A stretch of 64,000 nucleotides of DNA from Nesterenkonia sandarakina. GTDB taxonomy: Bacteria; Actinomycetota; Actinomycetes; Actinomycetales; Micrococcaceae. Below are positions 50,867-57,750 of the stretch, one piece after another. The notes under the pieces were generated by a model. That model made no database searches and was not told the DNA's origin. It saw nothing but the letters and a program-made list of their open reading frames with translations. The number at the start of each line of letters is the position of its first letter. Position 1 is the first letter of the stretch. The DNA lies in assembly GCF_013410215.1 (NCBI RefSeq), contig NZ_JACCFQ010000001.1:1426001-1490000 (forward strand), given 5' to 3'. A program made the position numbers and the translations under genes.

Positions 50867-51877
50867 TCAGGGGCGACGGGGCCCGCGGCTGGGGTGCGGA
50901 GCCGCCATCAGGCCATGACGGCCACGCCTGCCGCGATACTTCGCGATCTGCGGCGGCTGCCAGTCCTGCAGCGTCTGCTCCGGCAGGGAGAACACCTCGA
51001 CGCCGAGTGGGTGGCAGTGTTCGAGCTGTTCCTCGGTGCTCGCCGCATGGGGTCCCCACATGTGCACCGAGAGGTCCCCGCCGGGGCAGGTGGAGAGTGC
51101 GCAGAGCAGATCGGTCTCCGCGAAGAACTCGAAATAGTCCCCGGGCTGGGTGGGGCAGGCGTCCATGAAGTACTCCCGGTTCTCATTCAGCCCGGCGAAC
51201 TGGAACACGTTGAGCACATCGTGGATGTCGGACTCGGTGAGCCCGTGCTCCTGGACCGCTCGGGTGAGGTTGGAATGGCAGTGGTAGTCGAAGTCTTCTT
51301 CGCTGAGCATCCGATTCACGTACGGGTCGCAGCGTGTGCCCAGCAGGTCGTGGATGACGTCGGCATCGGGGTGGTCTGCGAGGGAGTCCCCGATCACGGT
51401 GGCCATGGGTCGCAGGTAGGGGAGCGCGGACCAGAACCTGTCGTAGGTGGTCATCGAGGCCCGCTGCAGCTGCCGGGTGCGCGCGGCCCAGAACCGTTCC
51501 CGCGGGTTGTGCAGGTTCCACAGGTTCAGGTCACCGACCTGGGGTCCCTCCACGGCATTGATCCGCACGATCGACCCGGCCCGGACCTCCCAGGCGTGGC
51601 CTGAGCGGACCGGGATCTCGAACTCCCGGATCAGGGTCCGCTCTGCCGCCGCCACAGCGTCGTAGAAGCTGCGATCCACCTCCAGCGGACCCCCGGGCAT
51701 CGACTGATAGGCCGCGGGCTGATCGTAGCTGCGTCGGACCGCGGGCGGGGTGCGCTCGGCTCTCGGAGCGGCCGGGCCTGTGCCAAGGGGGTCTGCGCCC
51801 GCCGGGTCTGTGTCGGCCCGGTCTGTGTCGGCCGGGTCTGTGTCGGTGGGATCTCCACCGGTGTGATCTGAGGTCAT
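50867..51877 (-). CDS. DUF1989 / urea carboxylase-associated family protein
   Basis: A 336-residue protein. After an Asp/Thr/Pro-rich repetitive N-tail of about 45 residues encoded by a 15-bp repeat, the conserved domain runs from LIREFEIPVRSGHAWEVRAGSIVRI to the C-terminus. Conserved elements are VGDLNLWNLHNPRERFWAARTRQL, GTRCDPYVNRMLS, YHCHSNLTRAVQEHG and NVFQFAG. Cys and His clusters suggest metal binding. Relatives flank urea carboxylase genes, but none is seen here. C-terminal Arg/Pro tail. The function is unknown. Confidence 0.85.
   Translation of the reverse strand: MTSDHTGGDPTDTDPADTDRADTDPAGADPLGTGPAAPRAERTPPAVRRSYDQPAAYQSMPGGPLEVDRSFYDAVAAAERTLIREFEIPVRSGHAWEVRAGSIVRINAVEGPQVGDLNLWNLHNPRERFWAARTRQLQRASMTTYDRFWSALPYLRPMATVIGDSLADHPDADVIHDLLGTRCDPYVNRMLSEEDFDYHCHSNLTRAVQEHGLTESDIHDVLNVFQFAGLNENREYFMDACPTQPGDYFEFFAETDLLCALSTCPGGDLSVHMWGPHAASTEEQLEHCHPLGVEVFSLPEQTLQDWQPPQIAKYRGRRGRHGLMAAPHPSRGPRRP
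51789..51848. repeat. 15-bp tandem repeat in the DUF1989 N-terminus
   Basis: Four units of the type GGGTCTGTGTCGGCC, encoding on the minus strand a pentapeptide repeat (DTDPA/DTDRA). The array lies in the first 30 codons and could vary in copy number. Confidence 0.8.
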
Positions 51878-51919
51878 GGAAGTCTCCTTCGCACGGGAAA
51901 GTGCCCAGTCTAGGCAAGT

Positions 51920-51953
51920 GGCCGGGGCCGACAGATCACTGTCGGCCCCGGCC
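51920..51953. terminator. Perfect 15-bp hairpin downstream of the E2 gene
   Basis: GGCCGGGGCCGACAG (51920-51934) and CTGTCGGCCCCGGCC (51939-51953) with an ATCA loop. It lies between the end of the bkd operon and the start of the DUF1989 gene, both minus strand, so it most likely ends the bkd transcript. Confidence 0.75.
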
Positions 51954-52005
51954 GGTTCTGCTCATCCCTCAATGGTGCAGCCTGTTGATGCTCTGAGCCC
52001 CGCCC

Positions 52006-53646
52006 TCAGAGGTCCGCCAGCGCAGAGGACGGATCCTCCAAGCAGGTGGCCACGAAGTTCAGGAACCCGCCGGCGGTCCCGCCGTCGCATACCCGGTGAT
52101 CGAAGGCGATGGTGAGCGTGGCGACCTTGCGCACCGCCAGCTCCCCGTTCACCGCCCACGCCCGGTCCAGGATCCGTCCGATGCCCAGGATGCCGACCTC
52201 CGGGTGGTTGATGATCGGGGTGGCGCCGTCGGAGCCGAAGACCCCGTAGTTGTTCACCGTGAAGGTGCCCCCGGTGAGCTCCTTGCCGGAGATCTTCCCC
52301 TCGCGGGCCTCACCGACCAGCCGGGAGATCTCCCCGTGCAGTCCTCGGGCGGAGAGCCGCTCAGCGTGCCGGATCACCGGGACCACCAGGCCCGCCGGGG
52401 TCTGGGCGGCGAAGCCGAGGTTCACGCCGTCATAGTGCACGATCTCCTGAGTCCCGGCTGCGGTGTCCTCGAGCCTGGTGGCCAGGTCCGGATAGTGGTA
52501 GAGCCCGGCCAGCACGAACCGGCTGAGCAGCGCCAGCAGCGACGGAGCGGTGATCCCGTCCTTCTGGGCCTGTTCCTTGAGTCGGGAGCGCAGCGCCAGG
52601 ACCTCGGTCATGTCCACGTCCTGCCAGACGGTGGCCTCCGGGATCTCCCGGCGCGAGCGGGTCAGCGTGGTGGCCACCGCCTTGCGCATCCCGGACATGG
52701 GGACGCGCTCGCGGACCTCGAGACCACCCGGCGCGGGGGCGCCTGCCATGGACGCGGAGGAGGAGGTCGGCGCGGCGGCCGACCCGGTCGCGGGTGCCGG
52801 CGCAGGGCCAGACGCTGAACCAGACGCAGGGCCAGACGCAGGGCCAGACGCTGAGTCAGACGCAGCACCAGCTCGCGGAGCTGGGGATGAAGCCGTCTGC
52901 GCAGCGGAGTCGATTGCGGCGAGCACATCGGCGCGCAGGATCATCCCATCCGGACCGGTGCCGGTGAGCTCGGCCAGGGGAAGACCATGCTCCCGGGCGA
53001 GTCGGCGCACCAGCGGTGAGGACACCCGAGGGGCCTTCTGCACCGAGCTGATCGCCGAGGCGGCTGCGTCGCTGGTGGAGAACGCTGCCCCGCGGCGCGA
53101 GGACTCCGCGGACTGCGTCGAGGGGGCCGCAGCCGGGGCCGCTGCACCGCCGGTGGTGCCCGGGCGGGAGGTGCCGTTGCGGCGTCGGCGTCGTCGGCCG
53201 TTCTTCGAGGCCGAGGTGCCGTAGCCGATCAGGACGTTGCCGGAGCCTCCCTCCTGCCCATCCTCGGCACCGGCGGCCTCGGGATCGGTGACCGCACCGG
53301 TGGCGGGCACCGTGCCGGCGCGCTCCTCCTCGCGGTAGCTCAGCGCCCCGGGTTCGGAGCCGGAGGAGCTGGAGCCGGCCGAGCGGGAGCCGGGGGAGCT
53401 GCCGGCCTCGTCCTCGGCGCCCACGGTGATCAGCGGCTCGTCCACGATCATGGTCTCGCCCACGGCGCCGTGCAACGTGGTGACCACACCGGCGTAGGGG
53501 CTGGGCACCTCGATGGCGGACTTGGCGGTCTCGACCTCGGCGATGGGCTGATCCACCACGATGGTCTCGCCCTCGGCCACCAGCCAGCTCAGCAGTGTGG
53601 CCTCGGTCAGTCCCTCGCCCAGGTCGGGCAGGTTGAAGGTGGTCAT
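52006..53646 (-). CDS. Dihydrolipoamide acyltransferase (E2) of a 2-oxo acid dehydrogenase complex
   Basis: E2 core of 546 residues: one lipoyl domain (residues about 3-75, lipoyl Lys42 in VETAKS), an Ala/Pro/Ser/Gly-rich linker, an E3/E1-binding domain (PLVRRLAREHGLPLAELTGTGPDGMI), a second linker with 12-bp DNA repeats, and a catalytic domain ending in IAFDHRVCDGGTAGGF with the active-site His. The operon with E1alpha and E1beta and a divergent Lrp-type regulator fits a branched-chain 2-oxo acid dehydrogenase (BkdC-like). No E3 gene is nearby, so E3 is shared. Confidence 0.93.
   Translation of the reverse strand: MTTFNLPDLGEGLTEATLLSWLVAEGETIVVDQPIAEVETAKSAIEVPSPYAGVVTTLHGAVGETMIVDEPLITVGAEDEAGSSPGSRSAGSSSSGSEPGALSYREEERAGTVPATGAVTDPEAAGAEDGQEGGSGNVLIGYGTSASKNGRRRRRRNGTSRPGTTGGAAAPAAAPSTQSAESSRRGAAFSTSDAAASAISSVQKAPRVSSPLVRRLAREHGLPLAELTGTGPDGMILRADVLAAIDSAAQTASSPAPRAGAASDSASGPASGPASGSASGPAPAPATGSAAAPTSSSASMAGAPAPGGLEVRERVPMSGMRKAVATTLTRSRREIPEATVWQDVDMTEVLALRSRLKEQAQKDGITAPSLLALLSRFVLAGLYHYPDLATRLEDTAAGTQEIVHYDGVNLGFAAQTPAGLVVPVIRHAERLSARGLHGEISRLVGEAREGKISGKELTGGTFTVNNYGVFGSDGATPIINHPEVGILGIGRILDRAWAVNGELAVRKVATLTIAFDHRVCDGGTAGGFLNFVATCLEDPSSALADL
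52802..52873. repeat. 12-bp tandem repeat in the E2 linker
   Basis: Six units of the type GCAGGGCCAGAC or GCTGAGTCAGAC in direct tandem, coding for a Ser/Gly/Pro/Ala linker between the peripheral-subunit-binding and catalytic domains. Confidence 0.8.
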
Positions 53647-53647
53647 C

Positions 53648-54739
53648 TCAGTCCTCCCACTGCAGCTCGTCGAGCGCGTCCAGGATCCGGTCCACGCTGG
53701 GCAGGTGGTGCTCCTCGAGCTTCGGCGATGGATACGGAATGTCGAACCCGGTGACCCGCTTGACCGGAGAGGACAGCGAATGGAAGCTGCGCTCCTGGAT
53801 CCGCGCCACGATCTCCGCGGCCACCGAGACGAAGCCCTGCGCCTCGGCGATCACCACGGCGCGCCCGGTCTTGGTCACCGTGGCCTGAAGAGCGGCGTCG
53901 TCGAAGGGCACGATGCTGCGCAGGTCCAGGACCTCCGCAGAGATCCCATCCTCGGCGGCGGCCTCAGCGGCTTTCAGCGCGGTGGACACGCTGGGCCCGT
54001 AGCTGATCAGCGAGACGTCGGTGCCCTCCCGGACGACGACGGCGCGGCCTTCGGCCCCGACCCCGGCCGCCGGCGCGGATTCATCACTCGCGGCGGTCTC
54101 ATACCGGGTGCGCAGCGCGCTGAGGTCCACGGCCTCCTTGGTCCAGTAGAGCTTCTTGGGCTCGAAGAAGATCACCGGGTCCGGGGAGTCGATGGCCTCG
54201 CGCAGCATCAGGTAGGCGTCGCTGACCGTGGCCGGGGTGTAGATCTTCAGGCCCGGGGTGTGCGCGTAGTAGGCCTCGGAGGAGTCACAGTGATGCTCGA
54301 CGCCGCCGACTCCGCCGCCGTAGGGGATCCGGATGACCATGGGCAGCCGGACCCGTCCGCGGGAGCGGTTGGCGGTCTTGGCGATGTGACTGAAGATCTG
54401 CTCCAGCGCCGGGTAGGCGAAGGCGTCGAACTGCATCTCGATCACCGGGCGCATCCCGTTGATCGCCATGCCCATCGCCATGCCGGCGATGCCGGACTCG
54501 GCCAGAGGGGTGTCGAAGCAGCGGTTGGCGCCGAAGCGCTGGGTCAGCCCGTCGGTGATCCGGAAGACCCCGCCGAGCGTGCCGACGTCCTCGCCGAAGA
54601 CACAGACCGAGCGGTCGTTCTCCATGGCGTCCGACATGGCGGTGTTCAGCGCCGCGGCGAAGGTGGTCGGCTTGGCAGCGGCAGTGGGCGTGCCAGTGCC
54701 AGCGGCAGCGGCGGGTGCGGGTGTGGTGGCAGTGGCCAT
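53648..54739 (-). CDS. 2-oxo acid dehydrogenase E1 component, beta subunit
   Basis: E1beta of 363 residues. After an Ala/Thr/Pro-rich N-tail of about 25 residues come AALNTAMSDAMENDRSVCVFGEDVG, DTPLAESGIAGMAMGMAINGMRPV and PMVIRIPYGGGVGGVEHHCDSSEAYYAH, which carry the family's catalytic and TPP-side elements. It partners E1alpha in decarboxylating a branched-chain 2-oxo acid. Separated by one base from the E2 start and by three bases from the E1alpha stop. Confidence 0.94.
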   Translation of the reverse strand: MATATTPAPAAAAGTGTPTAAAKPTTFAAALNTAMSDAMENDRSVCVFGEDVGTLGGVFRITDGLTQRFGANRCFDTPLAESGIAGMAMGMAINGMRPVIEMQFDAFAYPALEQIFSHIAKTANRSRGRVRLPMVIRIPYGGGVGGVEHHCDSSEAYYAHTPGLKIYTPATVSDAYLMLREAIDSPDPVIFFEPKKLYWTKEAVDLSALRTRYETAASDESAPAAGVGAEGRAVVVREGTDVSLISYGPSVSTALKAAEAAAEDGISAEVLDLRSIVPFDDAALQATVTKTGRAVVIAEAQGFVSVAAEIVARIQERSFHSLSSPVKRVTGFDIPYPSPKLEEHHLPSVDRILDALDELQWED

Positions 54740-54742
54740 GGG

Positions 54743-55927
54743 TCAGCCCTCCTGGCTTCGCTCGAGCTCATCGGCCAGCGTGGCGCGCTGTTCGCGCAGC
54801 TGGGCGGTCGGGGCGGCATAGACGTGGTCGAAGATCTCCAGCGGGTCCATCTCCGGTTCGGTGGTCATCGCCAGGCGCAGCGCGGCCGCGACCTCCTCGG
54901 CCTTGCCGCTGATCCGGGTCTCAGCATCGGAGTCCAGGACCCCGCGCTCGGTGAGGAAGGTGCGCATGCGCAGCAGCGGATCGCGCTGCTTCCACTGCTC
55001 GACCTCCTCGGACTCGCGGTAGCGGGAGTCGTCGTCGGCGTTGGTGTGTGCCTGCATCCGGTAGGTGATCGCCTCCAGCAGCAGCGGCATGGAGTTCTTC
55101 CGGGCCAGGTCCACCGCGCGGCGCAGGGTGGCAAGCACGGCCACCATGTCATTGCCGTCCACCTGTTCCCCGGCCATGCCGTAGCCGATGGCCTTATGCG
55201 CCAAGGAGGGCGCGGCGGTCTGCGCCGAGAGCGGCACCGAGATGGCGTAGCCGTTGTTCTGCACGAAGAAGACCACCGGGACCTCGAAGACCGCGGCGAA
55301 GTTCAGCGCCTCGTGGAAGTCCCCCTCACTGGTCGCCCCATCACCGCACATCGCCAGCACCACGGTGTCCTCCCCGCGCAGCTTCGCGGCATGGGCCACG
55401 CCCACGGCGTGCAGCAGCTGGGTGGTCAGCGGAGTCGACATCGCCGAGATCTTGTAATGCAGCGGGTCATAGCCGCAGTGCCAGTCCCCGCGGAAGGAGA
55501 CCATCACCTCCAGGGGATCCACCCCGCGGGTGATCGTGGCGACGGTGTCGCGGTAGGTCGGGAACATCCAGTCTCCGGTGCCCAGTGCAAGGGCGGCACC
55601 GACCTGGCAGGCCTCCTGGCCGTGCGAGGAGGGGTACACCGCGAGCCGGCCCTGGCGGACCAGTGCGTAGTTCTGATCATTGACCCGGCGCCCGACCACC
55701 AGTGCCTCGTAGGCGGCCAGCAGCGCGTCATCCTCAGGGATCGGGTACTCATGGCCGGGGCTGGTGCCCTGAGCCTCCTCGGGGATCAGCTGGCCGTCGG
55801 GCCCGAGCATCCGAATCTGCTGGGCGGCCGGGAGCATGTACTGCTCCGGGGTGATCCCGAAGCTGCTGCTGGTCTCCCTGATGTGGGAGCCCTGCATCGG
55901 GGTCCCGTCCCGTGTCTCGCTGGTCAT
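54743..55927 (-). CDS. 2-oxo acid dehydrogenase E1 component, alpha subunit
   Basis: E1alpha of 394 residues with the TPP motif GDGATSEGDFHEALNFAAVFEVPVVFFVQNN (GDG...NN) and YRDTVATITRGVDPLEVM, YKISAMSTPLTTQLLHAVG, and MQAHTNADDDSRYR for the phosphorylation-loop region. The ATG at 55927 follows a perfect AAGGAGG nine bases upstream; the frame stays open further upstream but without such a site. First gene of the E1alpha-E1beta-E2 operon, divergent from the Lrp-type regulator. Confidence 0.94.
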   Translation of the reverse strand: MTSETRDGTPMQGSHIRETSSSFGITPEQYMLPAAQQIRMLGPDGQLIPEEAQGTSPGHEYPIPEDDALLAAYEALVVGRRVNDQNYALVRQGRLAVYPSSHGQEACQVGAALALGTGDWMFPTYRDTVATITRGVDPLEVMVSFRGDWHCGYDPLHYKISAMSTPLTTQLLHAVGVAHAAKLRGEDTVVLAMCGDGATSEGDFHEALNFAAVFEVPVVFFVQNNGYAISVPLSAQTAAPSLAHKAIGYGMAGEQVDGNDMVAVLATLRRAVDLARKNSMPLLLEAITYRMQAHTNADDDSRYRESEEVEQWKQRDPLLRMRTFLTERGVLDSDAETRISGKAEEVAAALRLAMTTEPEMDPLEIFDHVYAAPTAQLREQRATLADELERSQEG

Positions 55928-56111
55928 CGCCCAGGCCTCCTTGAAAGTCTCTCTGCAGGTGGTGTGCATCACACCGCTGCTATGAGTGTGACCCAGCTCA
56001 TCCGCCCCGGACCAGCGGGCCGGAAGATCCAAGACGGCGTCCACCCGGCGTCGCCCGGTGCTGGACGAACTGCTCGTGTGAGGCGCGCCACGGCTGGTAT
56101 CGTCCAGAGCT

Positions 56112-56609
56112 ATGGGTGATGCGCGAGACGAGGCGGTGCGAGGGGAGATCTCCCTGGACTCTGTGGACCATCGGATCCTGCATGCGCTGAGCCAGGACGC
56201 CCGCCAGTCGGTGAGCGCCCTGGCCGCAGCCCTGCACCTCTCCCGGGCGAACGCCTATGACCGGATCTCGCGGCTGCGCGCGGCCGGTGTGCTCCAGGGC
56301 TACACGGCGGTGGTGGACCCGCGCGCCGCTGGGATGTCCACTGCGGCCTATGTCTTCCTGACCCTGAAGCAGGACGACTGGGAGGTGCTGCGCGGGGCGC
56401 TCGCCGATGAGCCCGCGGTGCGCCACCTGGCGCTGGTGGGCGGGCAGTATGACGCCGTGCTGTTGGTGCGCACCCGCACCGTGGAGGAGCTGCGCCGCGT
56501 GGTCTTCGAGCGGATCCAGTCGCTGGCCTGCGTGCAGTCCTCCCAGACCGCCCTGATCTTCGATGACCACACCCAATACGAACACCCGATGCCGAGGAGG
56601 CTTCCATGA
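56112..56609 (+). CDS. Lrp/AsnC-family regulator, divergent from the bkd genes
   Basis: A 165-residue regulator. The AsnC-type HTH DSVDHRILHALSQDARQSVSALAAALHLSRANAYDRISRLRAAGVL is followed by an effector-binding RAM domain (YVFLTLKQDDWEVLRG ... HLALVGGQYDAVLLVRT). Divergent from a bkd operon it corresponds to BkdR-type control by branched-chain amino acids, by analogy with Pseudomonas; no operator was pinpointed. It overlaps the next gene by ATGA. Confidence 0.92.
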   Translation: MGDARDEAVRGEISLDSVDHRILHALSQDARQSVSALAAALHLSRANAYDRISRLRAAGVLQGYTAVVDPRAAGMSTAAYVFLTLKQDDWEVLRGALADEPAVRHLALVGGQYDAVLLVRTRTVEELRRVVFERIQSLACVQSSQTALIFDDHTQYEHPMPRRLP

Positions 56610-57622
56610 CGTTTCGAGCAGCCCTGATCGAACAGAGACTCGACGGTGGACGTATTCAGGACCACCAGGCCGATCTGCAGGACCTTCCCGAGGAGTTCCT
56701 CGACGGCGCCGGGGGAGATGCCCCGGTGGACATCGACGTCCACTATTCCGGGATCAACTACAAGGACGGCCTGGCGCTCGCCGGCAAGCCTGGGGTGGCG
56801 CGCACCTCACCGCTGATCCCCGGCATCGACCTGGTCGGGGAGGTCACCGCCTCCGCCGATCCGCAGTTCCGGCCCGGCGACGCGGTGGTGCTCACCGGTG
56901 GAGGCATCGGGGAGGCCGCCCACGGCGGGCTCGCTCAGCGTGCCCGAGTCTCCGCGAAGTACCTGGTCAAGCTGCCCGACGGGCTGAGTGAGCGCCGGGC
57001 GGCGGCAATCGGCACGGCGGGGTTCACCGCGATGCTCGCCGTGCTCGCCCTGGAGCATGGCGGCGTCCGGCCCGAAGCGGGCGAGGTCGTCGTCAGCGGG
57101 GCGGCCGGCGGGGTCGGTTCGGTGGCCATCGCCGTGCTGAACACGCTCGGCTACTCGGTCACCGCGGTGACCGGTCGGGCCCAGGAGCAGGGGGAGTACC
57201 TGCGCAGCCTTGGTGCCGCGAATCTGCTGGAGCGCAGCGAGCTGGCCGAGACGGGCCCCGCGCTGCAGAAGCGGCGCTGGGCCGGAGGGATCGACTCCGC
57301 GGGGTCGGCCACCTTGGCGAACATCCTCTCCCAGACCGACGACGGCGGCACCGTGGCCAGCTGCGGGCTCGCGCAGGGCCATGACCTGCCCACCACCGTG
57401 ATGCCCTTCATCCTGCGCGGGGTCACCCTGGCCGGGATCAATTCGGTGACCGCCTCGCCCGAGCTGCGGGCCTGGGCCTGGTCCCGGCTGGCCCGAGATC
57501 TGCCGATGGAGCTGCTCGATGAGATGACTCAGGAGATCACCTTGGACCAGGTCTTCGACCAGGCCGAGCAGATCCTCGCAGGTCAGGTCCGTGGACGCAC
57601 CGTGGTGAATCTGGCGGGCTGA
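56606..57622 (+). CDS. YhdH/AcuI-type quinone oxidoreductase (acrylyl-CoA reductase family)
   Basis: Medium-chain dehydrogenase/reductase of 338 residues. It has YSGINYKDGLALAGKPGVART, IPGIDLVGEV and the NADPH-binding VVVSGAAGGVGSVAIAVLNTLGY, plus GTAGFTAMLAVLALEHGGV, all typical of the YhdH/AcuI subgroup without zinc ligands. AcuI reduces acryloyl-CoA; the substrate here is not certain, but reduction of an enoyl-CoA from branched-chain amino-acid breakdown would fit its coupling to a Bkd-type regulator. Confidence 0.9.
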   Translation: MTFRAALIEQRLDGGRIQDHQADLQDLPEEFLDGAGGDAPVDIDVHYSGINYKDGLALAGKPGVARTSPLIPGIDLVGEVTASADPQFRPGDAVVLTGGGIGEAAHGGLAQRARVSAKYLVKLPDGLSERRAAAIGTAGFTAMLAVLALEHGGVRPEAGEVVVSGAAGGVGSVAIAVLNTLGYSVTAVTGRAQEQGEYLRSLGAANLLERSELAETGPALQKRRWAGGIDSAGSATLANILSQTDDGGTVASCGLAQGHDLPTTVMPFILRGVTLAGINSVTASPELRAWAWSRLARDLPMELLDEMTQEITLDQVFDQAEQILAGQVRGRTVVNLAG

Positions 57623-57676
57623 GCTCCCTGGTCCAGCGTGGGGCGACGGCGCGGCGCCCTTGTGTGGGGTGTCACA

Positions 57677-57707
57677 TTGCCGTCTCTCGGCTTAGGATGG
57701 GTTTAAT
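57677..57707 (+). promoter_or_regulatory. Putative paaZ promoter
   Basis: TTGCCG (57677-57682) and TTTAAT (57702-57707), 19 bp apart, match the -35 and -10 consensus at four and five positions. The PaaR-like operator overlaps the -10 and start region. Confidence 0.4.
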
Positions 57708-57726
57708 TACCGACCGTTCGGTCAGT
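57705..57726 (+). promoter_or_regulatory. PaaR-like operator upstream of paaZ
   Basis: A 22-bp palindromic site, central part GACCGTTCGGTC. It agrees with the PaaR pattern I recall from Corynebacterium glutamicum (half-sites ACTNACCG and CGGTNAGT around NNCGNN) at all defined positions except the second. It ends 24 bp before the paaZ start codon. Confidence 0.7.
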
Positions 57727-57750
57727 TCTACCTGTCGTCGAGAGGACCCC

